A DNA stretch of 64,000 nucleotides from Deltaproteobacteria bacterium (GTDB lineage Bacteria > Desulfobacterota > Desulfuromonadia > Geobacterales > Geobacteraceae). Of the stretch, positions 17,655-28,075 are shown piece by piece; position 1 is the stretch's first letter; each line of letters opens with the position of its first letter. Below the pieces are notes generated by a model. The model saw only the letters and a list, made by a program, of their open reading frames with translations, had not been told where the DNA came from and ran no database searches. Both the position numbers and the translations under genes were made by a program. The DNA lies in contig SBEG01000017.1 of NCBI GenBank assembly GCA_009668975.1, forward strand, positions 1 through 64,000, given 5' to 3'.

Positions 17655-19334
17655 TCAGGGATGTGTCGTGAATTTCCGTAACTCTGAGAGCGCCTGCTGC
17701 AGGGAAAGGAAGTCTATCAGCTTCCCATACTTTTCCGGCCAACCCGCCCGCCCGGCCAGGTCACGGACCGGACCCTTCATTCCCGCAAAGGCGATTGTAA
17801 TCCCCTGCTCAGCGTATCCGTCAATGACCCTCTCCATGGTAGCCAGGGCCACCGCATCAATGTCATTGACTCCTGACAGATCAAATACTACCAGGGTGAC
17901 ATCCGGCCGACCGCTCAGGGCGCCCCGCAGCCAGTCCTCCACGAATGCCATGTTGGCAAAGTACAGGGAGGCGTCGATACGCAACAGCAACATACCCGGC
18001 GGAATGACGGCGCCGGGATAGCGGCGGATGTTGCGAAAGACGCCCTCCTCCGCCAGCCAGCCCAGTTGGGCAATGTGGGGATGGGCGCTTCGCCAGATGA
18101 ACACCAGCAGTGAAAAGATGACGCCGGCAAAGATTCCCCACTCCACGCCAAAGCCCAAGGTGACGAGAAAAGTGAGGAGAAAGGTAAACCCGTCGCTGAC
18201 CTTCACCCGGAAAAGATAGCGGGCCTCGGCTACCTCAACCAGACCGGAAACGGCGACAATGACAATGGCAGCCAAGATCGTTGTGGGGAGGTAGTGAAAA
18301 AGTTGCGTGAACCAAAGCAGGATGGCGCTGATAATCAGCGCCGTCACCAGCCCGGCCAGGCCGGTCCGCGCACCGGCCCGGTGGTTGACGGCGGTTCGGG
18401 AAAATCCGCCGGTGACCGGATAGCCGGAAAAGAATGACGTTGCCATATTGGCAACGCCCAACCCCAGCAGTTCACGGTTAGGGTCGATGCGGTACTTCTC
18501 TTTGTCGGCGATGAGCCCGGCAACAGCAAAGGACTCCAGATAGCCGGCCATGGCAATGATCAGACTCGCCGGCAGCAGGGAAAACAACTGTTCAAAAGAA
18601 AAAACCGGAATGGCAAAGGGTGGCAGGCCGTGAGGGAGATCGCCAACGGTCCTGACGCCGCCTTGATCCAGGTTGAGCAGAGCCGTCAGCAGAGTGCCGA
18701 AGACGACAACTATCAGCGGCCCGGGGATACGGGGTGCCAGGCGCTGCAGAACAAGCAGCAGGATTATGGCCCCAAGGCCCATAGACACAGCCAGGGGATG
18801 TGTCTCCCCCAGGTGACTGATCAATCCGCTTGCCACCTGGAAGGCCGACTCGCCGCTGCCGCCGGAAATTCCAAGCAGGTTTTTCATCTGACTGAGAGCG
18901 ATCAGCAGGGCCGCCGCCGACGTGAAACCACCGATGGCGGCTCGTGAGAGGAAATGTACCATGAAACCGGCTCGCACCACGCCCAGCAGGAACTGCAGAA
19001 GCCCGGTCAGCAGGGCCAGTTGCAGTGCCGCGGCCAGATACGCGGGCGTACCGGGCAGTGCCACTTTGCTGCAGGCCACATGTACCAGGAGAGACACGAT
19101 TGCAACAGGCCCCACGGCCAGATGCCGGGACGAACCTGCCAGGGCATAGGCAACCAGCGGCACCGTTGCGGCATAGAGACCGACTATGGGGGGCAATCCG
19201 GCCAACAGTGCGTAGGCCATCCCCTGGGGGGCCAAAATTACCGCCACCACCGCGCCGGCCACCAGATCTCGGGGGAAATCCGCCGAGCGGTAGCTGCGAA
19301 GCCAGTCAGGAAGGAAACGAGTAAAGGGATTCAT
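17655..19334 (-). CDS. SulP family anion permease with STAS domain
   Basis: 559 residues. The SulP transporter core has 12 to 14 hydrophobic segments (APQGMAYALLAGLPPIVGLYAATVP and AVGPVAIVSLL are family hallmarks), and a cytoplasmic STAS domain starts near residue 440 (LLRIDASLYFANMAFVED, VVFDLSGVNDIDAVALATME). Members carry sulfate, bicarbonate, molybdate or dicarboxylates; the substrate cannot be read from this sequence. The start overlaps the stop of a 40-residue membrane ORF (ATGA), suggesting coupling. The unit is bracketed by 39-bp direct repeats. Confidence 0.94.
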   Translation of the reverse strand: MNPFTRFLPDWLRSYRSADFPRDLVAGAVVAVILAPQGMAYALLAGLPPIVGLYAATVPLVAYALAGSSRHLAVGPVAIVSLLVHVACSKVALPGTPAYLAAALQLALLTGLLQFLLGVVRAGFMVHFLSRAAIGGFTSAAALLIALSQMKNLLGISGGSGESAFQVASGLISHLGETHPLAVSMGLGAIILLLVLQRLAPRIPGPLIVVVFGTLLTALLNLDQGGVRTVGDLPHGLPPFAIPVFSFEQLFSLLPASLIIAMAGYLESFAVAGLIADKEKYRIDPNRELLGLGVANMATSFFSGYPVTGGFSRTAVNHRAGARTGLAGLVTALIISAILLWFTQLFHYLPTTILAAIVIVAVSGLVEVAEARYLFRVKVSDGFTFLLTFLVTLGFGVEWGIFAGVIFSLLVFIWRSAHPHIAQLGWLAEEGVFRNIRRYPGAVIPPGMLLLRIDASLYFANMAFVEDWLRGALSGRPDVTLVVFDLSGVNDIDAVALATMERVIDGYAEQGITIAFAGMKGPVRDLAGRAGWPEKYGKLIDFLSLQQALSELRKFTTHP

Positions 19335-19453
19335 GGTCTCAGATACCGGTTACAGCCCGTTCGTTCCAGCCAGAATAGAAAGCCGCTCAGGGCAGCTGCC
19401 AGCGGGACGATCACCACCCAAGGATTAACCCGCAACAATTCGGGAAAGGTCAT
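19331..19453 (-). CDS. Small single-pass membrane protein upstream of sulP
   Basis: 40 residues starting MTFPELLRVNPWVV, with one hydrophobic helix (PWVVIVPLAAALSGFLFWLE) and a basic C-terminus. Its TGA overlaps the sulP ATG, and AGGGGAG lies upstream of ATG 19453. It resembles a small subunit or a coupling leader for the transporter. A longer frame to 19546 exists but looks less natural. Confidence rests mainly on the overlap and the helix. Confidence 0.5.
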   Translation of the reverse strand: MTFPELLRVNPWVVIVPLAAALSGFLFWLERTGCNRYLRP

Positions 19454-19574
19454 GGGGCCGAAATCTCCCCTGTCAAAATTTGACCCGCCACCCAGAAGGT
19501 AGGAACTGTGGGCCAGTCCGGCTACCAAAAATTGCCGGACGAACAATGTGGAAACCTTCTCTTTACCCTAGGTA

Positions 19575-19729
19575 TTTTCGGACTTAGGAAATCGAAGTGA
19601 AAATTCGGCTGGGCGAGGACAGATTTTGTCGATTTTGCAGGGTAATAGTTGTTCTATTGCCCAAAAGAGCGGCGAAATATGGACCGTCCAGACGGATTTG
19701 CAGCAGATTTTCCCTAAGTCCGACAGGCT
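19575..19729. mobile_element. 155-bp MITE-like element with 8-bp target duplication
   Basis: CCTAGGTA occurs on both sides (19567-19574 and 19730-19737). Inside are terminal inverted repeats TCGGACTTAGGAAA (19578-19591) and TTTTCCCTAAGTCCGA (19708-19723). A central hairpin GGGTAATAG-TTGTT-CTATTGCCC is present. No transposase is encoded, so the element would need one in trans. Confidence 0.72.
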
Positions 19730-19733
19730 CCTA

Positions 19734-19772
19734 GGTACAATCATTGTATGGCTCTTTATTCATTTGACAAGT
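19734..19772. repeat. 39-bp direct repeat flanking the sulP unit, right copy
   Basis: Right-hand copy of the repeat at 17615-17653, differing at three positions. It overlaps the right target-site copy of the 155-bp element. It lies 130 bp before the DUF748 gene and contains a TTGACA-like hexamer on the plus strand. Confidence 0.72.
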
Positions 19773-19901
19773 GCCACGAAAGTACCGACAATTCTTCGGC
19801 AAAAACCGTGAACAGAACTTTCCTTTAATTCCGGGCAACCTATACTGTAAGCATGAACTTTCCGGGCAGCCCAGGCGCAGACCGCCATCAAGGAGATCCC
19901 G

Positions 19902-22900
19902 ATGAAACTTCCCGGCAAATCCACTCTCTGGAGCATTGGCACCCTTGCCGTCATCCTGCTCTTCATTTTTCTGCTCCTGCCCGGCATTCTAAAGAACGTG
20001 ATCACTGCTAAACTGGAAGAGGCCACGGCACGCAAAGCCTCCATTGGCCGCATCTCCTTGAATCCCTTCACCTGGAGCGCGGAGGTCAGCGACTTCCGGC
20101 TCGCCGAAAAAAAAGAAAACAAGACCTTCGTTTCCTTCAGCAGCGTCAGGATCAAGCTCAGCCCGGCATCTCTGACAAAGAGGGCCTTCATCGTATCCAG
20201 ACTGAGAATCTCCAACCCCCAGGTACATATCGTCCGCACCGCAGCGAACCGTTATAACTTCTCCGATCTTCTCACCGGCAAGAAATCCAAAAAGGATTCG
20301 AGCCTGCTTTTCTCGCTCAACAACATCGAAATCGGCAACGGTTCGGTTGATTTTCTCGATCAGGCCACGGGCAAAACAACCGCGCATTCCATTCGCCAGA
20401 TGAAACTTTCCGTGCCCTTCATCAGCAATATCCCCTACCTGGCAGACATCGATGTTGCCCCGCAATTCAGCGCCCTGATCAACGGCGCGCGTTTTTCCGC
20501 CAACGGCCGACTCAAGCCGTTGTCCAAATCCATGGAAACCTCCGCCATCATCACAATCCGGGAGCTGGACATCCCCCATTACCTGGCCTATCTGCCCGTG
20601 ACGACACCGATCACTTTCAGCTCCGGCACTCTTTCCACAACCACCGAGGTAACCTACCGGGTTTCAACCACGGCAAAGCCGGAGGTTACCCTGACCGGCG
20701 CCTTGAAACTGGAAAAGATCCGGATGAAGGATCGTCGCGGAGAAGCGCTGCTGGCGCTGGACAGCGGGCTCTTGCGGGTCAATCAGGCCGATGTCTTTGC
20801 CCGCAGATTTGATCTGGCGGCCCTGGAAACGGCCGGTCTTGAGGTTTTCCTGGAACGGGATGCACAGGGCAGATGGACCTGGCAGCGCCTGCAAAGTCCC
20901 GCTACGGCAGCGCCCCCGGCGGAAAAGAAGGCGTCGCCGAAACCGATTCTGATCGTCTCCAGCATCAGGAGCACCGGCGGCAAGGTCCACTTCCTGGACA
21001 GAGTCCCGCGCACTGGCTTCAGAACCGACCTCTCCGCACTTGATCTGGCCGTTAAGGATCTGTCCACGCAAAAAAACGGCAAGGCGGCCTGGAACATCTC
21101 CTTTAAGACCCAGCGCAACGAGTCGGTTGCCCTCAATGGCGAACTGACCCTCACCCCGCTGAACTTTTCCGCGCAACTGAAGGCAAGCGGCCTGGACATC
21201 GGGGGGTACTACCCCTACCTGGCGGACCGGCTGCGCACACCCCTGACCGGAAAACTCGACACCGCCGCCGTTATCACCTTCAACGACGACGAGGGTCTAA
21301 AGGTCAACGACCTGTCCCTGACCGGACATGAGCTGCAAGCTGATTTCGGCAAAAAGGAGGGAGTCCGGCTGACAGAGGTTTCTCTCAAGGGCGGGAAACT
21401 TTCCCTGAAGGAAAAAACGGCGGAAGTTGCATCAATTACCCTGGCGGGCGGGGATCTCAAAGCTTCCCGTGAAAAGGACGGCGGTTTTTCCTACGAAAGA
21501 CTGCTGATTCCGTCAAAAACAAAAAAAATGGCACCCGCGAAAAGTGCGTCCACGGCCGCGCCTTTCAACTATCGGATCAATAAGGTCGAAGGGAACGGCT
21601 TAAACATCCGCGTGACCGACCGAAGCCGGCAGGGCAACCCAACCTTCCCCTTGAAGGGACTCCGCTTCAGCGCCCAGGAGATCAGCGGACCAAAGAGCGG
21701 CGCCATTCCATTCACCCTGGCATCGGCCTACGGGAAAAACGGCACCATCGGGGTTTCCGGTACCGCCCTGCCCTCGCCGCTGAAGCTCCGGGGCACCGTG
21801 ACCCTGAAAAGAATCCCGTTGCGGGATTTTGATGCCTATCTCCCGGACGACCTGGCCCTGTCCATCGCCGGCGGGGCGCTGGATACCCGACTGGGTTTCA
21901 GCCTGGCAAAGACGGGGAAAAAGCTCAACGGGACCTTCGACGGCACCCTTGGCATTCGCTCTTTCTACTGCCTCGACACAAAAGAAAACGAAGACCTGCT
22001 GAAGTGGGAGCGGCTGCAGGTGAACGGGATCAAAGGAGTCCTCAGCCCGTTCAGTCTGAAAATCAGCGACGTTTCGCTCAGCAATTTCTACTCCCGGGTA
22101 ACCATCACCAAGAACCGGAAGCTCAATCTGCAAAACCTCAGGACCGAATCAGCGGAGCCCGCCCGTCAACCCGGCGGCGAATCGCCTCCGCAACCAACAC
22201 CACCAGCACCACCACCGGCACCATCATCGCCACCAGCACCTCAGGTTGCAGCAAGTAAACCGGACATTAAAATTAATGCGGTGACTCTCCAGGGCGGTAC
22301 CATGGTCTTCAGCGACTATCATCTCAAGGCGCCCTTTGTCACCACCTTCTACAATCTCGGCGGAAGAATCAGCGGCCTCACCTCCGAAGAAAATCGTGTG
22401 GCAGAGGTTGATCTGCGTGGCAACCTGGAAAACCATTCGCCTCTCTCCATCGCCGGCACGATCAACCCACTGCGCGAGAATCTCTTTCTGGATCTGAAGA
22501 TCAATTTTTCCGGCATCGAGCTTTCGCCGACAACACCTTACACCGGAACCTACCTCGGCTACCAGGTGGAAAAAGGCAAGCTGTACCTGCAACTGGCCTA
22601 CCATATCGAAAACAAAAACCTCACCTCGGAAAACAAGCTGTTTTTCGACCAGCTGACCTTCGGGGAGAAGGTGGACAGCGACAAGGCAACCAGCCTGCCG
22701 GTCCGCCTGGCGGTGGCACTTCTCAAGGACCGGAAAGGGGAAATTCACATCGATCTTCCGGTGACCGGCAGAACGGATGATCCCGAATTCAGCATCTGGC
22801 GGCTGGTTTTCCAGGTGCTGCGCAACCTCCTGGTCAAGGCCGCAACCTCACCCTTTGCCCTGTTGCAGGCTGCTTTCAGCGGGGGTGAGGATTTCAGCAG

Positions 22901-23465
22901 CGTCACCTTTCCCCCCGGCTCGGCAACCCTCCCACAAGCGGAAAAGGACCAGCTCCTCAAGCTGGCCGGTGCTCTGCAGGACCGTCCGAATCTGAGCATT
23001 GAGGTAATCGGCTATGCTGACAAGGAGAATGATCCCCAAGGCTATCGTAACGAATACCTGAGCAGGAAGATGCGGAGCGAGAAATTTCTGGCATTGGTCA
23101 AGGAGAAGAAGAACCTGCCCGGCCAGACAGCGAGTTCCACCGAAATTTTACCGGCGGAATATTCGAATTACCTGAAGATCGTCTATCGGAAGGAAAAGTT
23201 CCCCAAACCGCGTAATCTGATCGGCATGCAGAAGGATCTGCCGGACAGCGAAATGAAGAAACTCATCTTCGCCAATACAACCGTGGGCGATGCGGAACTC
23301 AGGAAATTGGCGGAAGAACGTGCCGGCGTGGTCAGGAATTTCCTGACCGAAGAGGGGAAACTCAATCAGGAGAAGGTCTTTCTGAAATCCGATGATATAT
23401 ACAAAGCTCCGGGAGAAAAAGGGAAACCTGCCAGCCGGGTCGAATTCGGGGCCTTGGTGAAATAG
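19902..23465 (+). CDS. DUF748/AsmA-like large envelope protein
   Basis: 1187 residues. An N-terminal signal anchor (about 10-32) is followed by long repetitive beta-rich sequence typical of the AsmA/DUF748 superfamily, whose members are proposed to carry lipids between the membranes. Repeated units read like LPVTTPITFSSGTLSTTTEV and PLTGKLDTAAVITFNDDEG. A Pro/Ala-rich linker (about 755-780) separates a C-terminal DUF748 unit (AVTLQGGTMVFSDYHLK, FSGIELSPTTPYTGTYLGY, LPVRLAVALLKDRKGEI). The last 200 residues include an OmpA-like stretch (VTFPPGSATLPQAEKDQL, IEVIGYADKEND). GGAGATCCCG precedes ATG 19902. Stands alone on the plus strand. Confidence 0.88.
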   Translation: MKLPGKSTLWSIGTLAVILLFIFLLLPGILKNVITAKLEEATARKASIGRISLNPFTWSAEVSDFRLAEKKENKTFVSFSSVRIKLSPASLTKRAFIVSRLRISNPQVHIVRTAANRYNFSDLLTGKKSKKDSSLLFSLNNIEIGNGSVDFLDQATGKTTAHSIRQMKLSVPFISNIPYLADIDVAPQFSALINGARFSANGRLKPLSKSMETSAIITIRELDIPHYLAYLPVTTPITFSSGTLSTTTEVTYRVSTTAKPEVTLTGALKLEKIRMKDRRGEALLALDSGLLRVNQADVFARRFDLAALETAGLEVFLERDAQGRWTWQRLQSPATAAPPAEKKASPKPILIVSSIRSTGGKVHFLDRVPRTGFRTDLSALDLAVKDLSTQKNGKAAWNISFKTQRNESVALNGELTLTPLNFSAQLKASGLDIGGYYPYLADRLRTPLTGKLDTAAVITFNDDEGLKVNDLSLTGHELQADFGKKEGVRLTEVSLKGGKLSLKEKTAEVASITLAGGDLKASREKDGGFSYERLLIPSKTKKMAPAKSASTAAPFNYRINKVEGNGLNIRVTDRSRQGNPTFPLKGLRFSAQEISGPKSGAIPFTLASAYGKNGTIGVSGTALPSPLKLRGTVTLKRIPLRDFDAYLPDDLALSIAGGALDTRLGFSLAKTGKKLNGTFDGTLGIRSFYCLDTKENEDLLKWERLQVNGIKGVLSPFSLKISDVSLSNFYSRVTITKNRKLNLQNLRTESAEPARQPGGESPPQPTPPAPPPAPSSPPAPQVAASKPDIKINAVTLQGGTMVFSDYHLKAPFVTTFYNLGGRISGLTSEENRVAEVDLRGNLENHSPLSIAGTINPLRENLFLDLKINFSGIELSPTTPYTGTYLGYQVEKGKLYLQLAYHIENKNLTSENKLFFDQLTFGEKVDSDKATSLPVRLAVALLKDRKGEIHIDLPVTGRTDDPEFSIWRLVFQVLRNLLVKAATSPFALLQAAFSGGEDFSSVTFPPGSATLPQAEKDQLLKLAGALQDRPNLSIEVIGYADKENDPQGYRNEYLSRKMRSEKFLALVKEKKNLPGQTASSTEILPAEYSNYLKIVYRKEKFPKPRNLIGMQKDLPDSEMKKLIFANTTVGDAELRKLAEERAGVVRNFLTEEGKLNQEKVFLKSDDIYKAPGEKGKPASRVEFGALVK

Positions 23466-23512
23466 GCGAAAGTAATTCCAGCTCTGATTCTATTCTAATT
23501 GGGGAAGATTTC

Positions 23513-23546
23513 GTAGGGGCACCCCCCTGTGGTTGCCCAACCTGAG
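23513..23546. repeat. GTAGGGGCACCCC repeat, half copy
   Basis: Matches 26507-26541 and the left and right arms at 27940-28024 closely. It is a short interspersed motif around GTAGGGGCACCCC and TTGCCC. Confidence 0.65.
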
Positions 23547-23661
23547 CCATGCCTGCAAAGCCATCAGCGTTGCCAGAAGTCGCTCCAAGCGACTGTTCCC
23601 CTCACGAATCTGGTTAATGCCTTCCCAGGTTAAAGACACCTCGCCTTCCTATCAGGTGCAG

Positions 23662-23694
23662 AGACCTGCCAGGTTTTCAAAACCTGGCAGGTCT
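23662..23694. repeat. 33-base near-perfect palindrome
   Basis: AGACCTGCCAGGTTTT and AAAACCTGGCAGGTCT are exact reverse complements separated by a single C. It is far from any start codon, so an interspersed palindrome is likelier than an operator. Confidence 0.75.
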
Positions 23695-24259
23695 GAACTA
23701 CTCTCCATCATAACCCTTTTGCAAGCCTGGCTCTCAGACCCGCATGAGAATATATGAAGGGCGGCCCCAAAGGCCGCTTTGCCTGAACCCCATTGGTCTG
23801 ACCCCCTTGGTCCCAAAAGTTTGAACAACGTGGTCCGTCATAGTTGGCAGTTATGTTAGATATAACGGATGCCGTTGACGGTTTTCTCTTCGCCCAGCAC
23901 TCTCCCCATCGCAATCATCTCTTAAACATCAATGATTTCATAGTCTTCAAGAAATGCTCTCTCAACACCGGTCTTGGCACAACCTATGCTATTTATATGT
24001 AACATAAGGAAAAATTCAAAGATTAGGGTACGTGGTGAAAAGAAGCCGGGAAAAGTCAGGCAAAGATCAGTCAGGGTAAGGAGGTTTTGGGGAAACAGTG
24101 AAATAAGAGTGGCGTATTATGCACCGGCGTGCCCTAGAATGCCCGGCTGCGGTTGATTGGCCCATGATACACCATACAAGAACTCCGAAACGGATGAAAT
24201 CTTCGGAGTAGAATGAGTTGTTCAAAAAAAACCGTACCAACAATAAAGGAGAACATACC

Positions 24260-24625
24260 ATGAAATCAAATTTTAAATCGGTAAGCACTTTAGAAGGAAC
24301 TACAGTAATAAACAAAGCAGGTGAAAATCTTGGCAAAATCGAAGATTTTATGGTCGACCTTGCGACTGGACGTATCGCGTATGCGGTATTGTCTTTCGGG
24401 GGTTTTTTGGGCATTGGAAATAAACTGTTTGCAATCCCGATCAATGCCTTAAAACTTGATCTGGATAAAGAATCCTTCATTCTGGATGTCGATAAAGAGC
24501 GCTTGGAAAACGCTCCCGGTTTTGACTCAAGCAATTGGCCTGACATGGCCGATCCCGAATGGGGGAGCAAAGTTCATTCCTACTATGGTGTCCAGCCATA
24601 TACCGGGAACCCCTTTAATCTATAG
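24260..24625 (+). CDS. PRC-barrel domain protein
   Basis: 121 residues. The PRC-barrel (about 5-75) is seen in LEGTTVINKAGENLGKIEDF and GRIAYAVLSFGGFLGIGNKL, followed by FAIPINAL. The C-terminal tail (PGFDSSNWPDMADPEW, then an aromatic SYYGVQPY) matches stand-alone PRC-barrel proteins often linked to stress or envelope functions. ATG 24260 has AAGGAG 8 nt upstream. A good terminator follows at 24748. Codon use is AT-richer than in its neighbours. Confidence 0.9.
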   Translation: MKSNFKSVSTLEGTTVINKAGENLGKIEDFMVDLATGRIAYAVLSFGGFLGIGNKLFAIPINALKLDLDKESFILDVDKERLENAPGFDSSNWPDMADPEWGSKVHSYYGVQPYTGNPFNL

Positions 24626-24747
24626 AGGTTGACAACTGGAAAGTAGGGATAAAATGAAGCACCACATGAAACATATGAATGCCTAGGCCTGAAGCACCAG
24701 CACCACCTGACGCAAACTAAATTACTTCCTGTCAACCCTTCCATGGT

Positions 24748-24778
24748 GCCGCACCCTTCACAAGGTGCGGCTTTTTTT
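24748..24778 (+). terminator. Rho-independent terminator after the PRC-barrel gene
   Basis: GCCGCACC (24748-24755) pairs with GGTGCGGC (24764-24771) across an 8-base loop and is followed by seven T. Confidence 0.9.
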
Positions 24779-24988
24779 ATGAGTAATTTACAAGCCCGGG
24801 CGCACCCAGCGTGATTCTCCTGACCGAAATATAGTGAAGGAATGAGCTGCTGTTGTCAAATGTCAGGGCACTGCAGGGGGTAGCGATGGATATTTACTTG
24901 TAAGCAAGTGACACCGCCGGCTGCAGAGATACAATTACAGCCTGAATGAGCGGTATCCTTTGCGGAGCAGCCAATAGAAGCAATTAAA

Positions 24989-26292
<1,304 letters not shown>

Positions 26293-26506
26293 GGCAAATA
26301 CACCCTTCCTGCCCAAGGTGTCAACAATACGAAGTAATCAAAGTACCTCATGCAGGTAGTGAAAGCGGTTTTGCAAGATGGGGATAATGCATTGAAGCAG
26401 GGAAATTTCAAACCCTGGTAACGAGTTCGGAGTAAGCTGGTAAAAGCGCATCGGCGGTAATCAGGCGGAGGGGTTCGTGAGGGACTGGGAAAGGAGGCGG
26501 ATCTTT

Positions 26507-26541
26507 CGTAGGGGCACCCCCATGTGTTTGCCCGACCGAGG
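26507..26541. repeat. GTAGGGGCACCCC repeat, half copy
   Basis: CGTAGGGGCACCCCCATGTG followed by TTTGCCCGACCGAG. It is the same family as 23513-23546 and the arms of 27940-28024. Confidence 0.65.
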
Positions 26542-26629
26542 CCTTTCCCTTGGATCAATCATCCAAGCAACAAGGGCGAACACAGGAGCCTGTAACAGAT
26601 GTTTTTTCACATGCACCCCCTCCAAACCT

Positions 26630-26712
26630 CCCGTTGACAGGGGAGACTTAAAAGCTTCCCCCCTGTCAAGGGGGGATTGAGGGGGGTTGATTTTAAGTGT
26701 TACATGGTACTT
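26630..26712. repeat. Dispersed hairpin repeat, copy 2
   Basis: Second copy of the repeat at 50-135. GTTGACAGGGGAG...CCCCCCTGTCAAGGGG gives a stem of about 10 bp. It lies 10 bp beyond the 3' end of the glycosyltransferase gene, in the same orientation relative to the gene as copy 1. Confidence 0.7.
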
Positions 26713-26721
26713 AATTCGCCC

Positions 26722-27897
26722 CTACAAAACCGCCTGTCGGCAGGCCTCTTCCAGATCGCGCCCCCTCGCCTCCCAGGAGTGCTCCTCGACCGCCTTTTGC
26801 CTGACCTTTTCGGCCAACTCCCGTCGCCGCCCCTCCTGCAGGACCAATTCTTCCAAACGAGCAGCAAAATCAGCGGCATCGGCAAAACGCGCATAGACAC
26901 CGGCATCTCCCAGGATCTCCCGGTTGATCGGCGTGTCGAAAGCAAGGACCGGAATGCCACAGGCCATGTAATTGAAAAGCTTGCCATTTGCTTCGGAGAG
27001 AGAAACCTTCGGGGACAGGGCCACATCACCGGCCGAAAGCAGGCGGGCCGCATCACGATAGTCAATTCTGCCGGTAAAGGTAACCCGGTCGGAGAGCCCT
27101 TCCGCAACCGCTCGCCGCTGGTATTCATCATGGGGAAAGCCCATGATCAGAAAGTGGAGCGGAATGCCCCGGTCCCGGATGATCTTGATCACGTCCAGAA
27201 GAATGTCGATCCCCTGGTAACGGTTGAGCACACCGAGAAAGACCGCCACCGGGACTCCGGCGGGCAGATTCAGCTCCTTTTTCACCCCTTCTCGATCGAA
27301 AGGCCGGAATTCCTCGGTATCGACCCCATCCATCAGCGCACGGACCCGATCTGTCGGAACCGCCCAACGCTCTCGCAACTCGCGGGCCGCCGGGCCGGAA
27401 CTGGTCAGAATCAGATCAGCCCGGGAATTGACAAAGCCCTCGATCAGACGGAACAGGCGATACGGCAAAGATCCCGGACGGACAAAATTGTGATCAACAA
27501 TCTCCGTGGTCAGGCTCCCCTGGCAATCGAACAGCAGCGGGAGCCGGAAAAGCATCTTCAGAAAAATTCCGAGAAACGCCCCTTCGTGCAGATGGGCATA
27601 GAGCAGGTCGGGACGAAAGCGGCGCACTTCGGCTGCCGCCGTGCAGAAAAGAAGAATATCGAGATAGGGTTTATGCCAGGACGGGCCGGCGGCTAGCTTG
27701 CGGTACCAGGGCACCGCCGGGATACGCCGGGTGGGAATACCGGCCAGGTCCCGGCCCAGATGGTAGGTAACGATGCGTACTTCATGGCCACGCCGGATCA
27801 GGGCGCGGGCCTCTTCATAAATCCTCACATGGCAGCCGCGGTCGGAAAAATACGGGGTTGGGGCCAGCATCAGGATGCGGAGTTTACCGTCACTCAA
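26722..27897 (-). CDS. Glycosyltransferase family 4 (GT-B fold)
   Basis: 391 residues. The N-terminal half has a MLAPTPYFSDRGCHVRIYEEA start typical of GT4. The C-terminal half holds VAVFLGVLNRYQGIDILLDVI and the donor-binding region SPKVSLSEANGKLFNYMACGIPVLAF with the EANGKLFNYMACG signature. It is predicted to add a sugar from a nucleotide donor in polysaccharide or glycolipid synthesis. Last gene of a minus-strand run with two GT2 genes, but a large palindrome separates it from them. Confidence 0.9.
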   Translation of the reverse strand: MSDGKLRILMLAPTPYFSDRGCHVRIYEEARALIRRGHEVRIVTYHLGRDLAGIPTRRIPAVPWYRKLAAGPSWHKPYLDILLFCTAAAEVRRFRPDLLYAHLHEGAFLGIFLKMLFRLPLLFDCQGSLTTEIVDHNFVRPGSLPYRLFRLIEGFVNSRADLILTSSGPAARELRERWAVPTDRVRALMDGVDTEEFRPFDREGVKKELNLPAGVPVAVFLGVLNRYQGIDILLDVIKIIRDRGIPLHFLIMGFPHDEYQRRAVAEGLSDRVTFTGRIDYRDAARLLSAGDVALSPKVSLSEANGKLFNYMACGIPVLAFDTPINREILGDAGVYARFADAADFAARLEELVLQEGRRRELAEKVRQKAVEEHSWEARGRDLEEACRQAVL

Positions 27898-27939
27898 GGA
27901 TAATCTCCTGAAACTTTTCTCTCGCCCGCAGTCATCTTG

Positions 27940-28024
27940 CGTAGGGGTGCCCCTGTGTGGGTGCCCGATTGAGATTGGTCATTCGGGGTTAAAATCAGGG
28001 CACCCACACGGGGGTGCCCCTACG
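27940..28024. repeat. Paired GTAGGGG repeat forming a 27-bp inverted repeat
   Basis: CGTAGGGGTGCCCCTGTGTG plus GGTGCCC (27940-27966) is complementary at 25 of 27 positions to 27998-28024. The loop is 31 bases. It lies between two co-oriented glycosyltransferase genes and could act as a bidirectional terminator. Confidence 0.8.
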
Positions 28025-28075
28025 GAAACCGTGTCGTCTTGATTGCCAATAAGATGAGAACGGATGGCCTTGTTC

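Larger units (their letters stand above)
23466..24259. other. 794-bp spacer with dispersed repeats, no gene seen
   Basis: Holds one half-copy of the GTAGGGGCACCCC repeat (23513-23546), a 33-base near-perfect palindrome (23662-23694) and a small GC hairpin (GGCGGCC...GGCCGC, about 23760-23780). Short frames here show no family resemblance. The last 250 bases, before the PRC-barrel gene, are AT-richer and probably hold its promoter. Confidence 0.6.
26293..26721. other. 429-bp repeat-rich spacer between gap and a glycosyltransferase gene
   Basis: Holds a GTAGGGGCACCCC half repeat at 26507-26541 and copy 2 of the CCCTTGACAGG hairpin repeat at about 26630-26712. No protein-like frame was recognised. 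Both flanking genes end into this spacer. Confidence 0.6.

Noticed and set aside
23708..23914. 68-codon minus frame in the spacer after DUF748
   Set aside because: No ribosome site and no family resemblance; its sequence covers part of a repeat-rich spacer.
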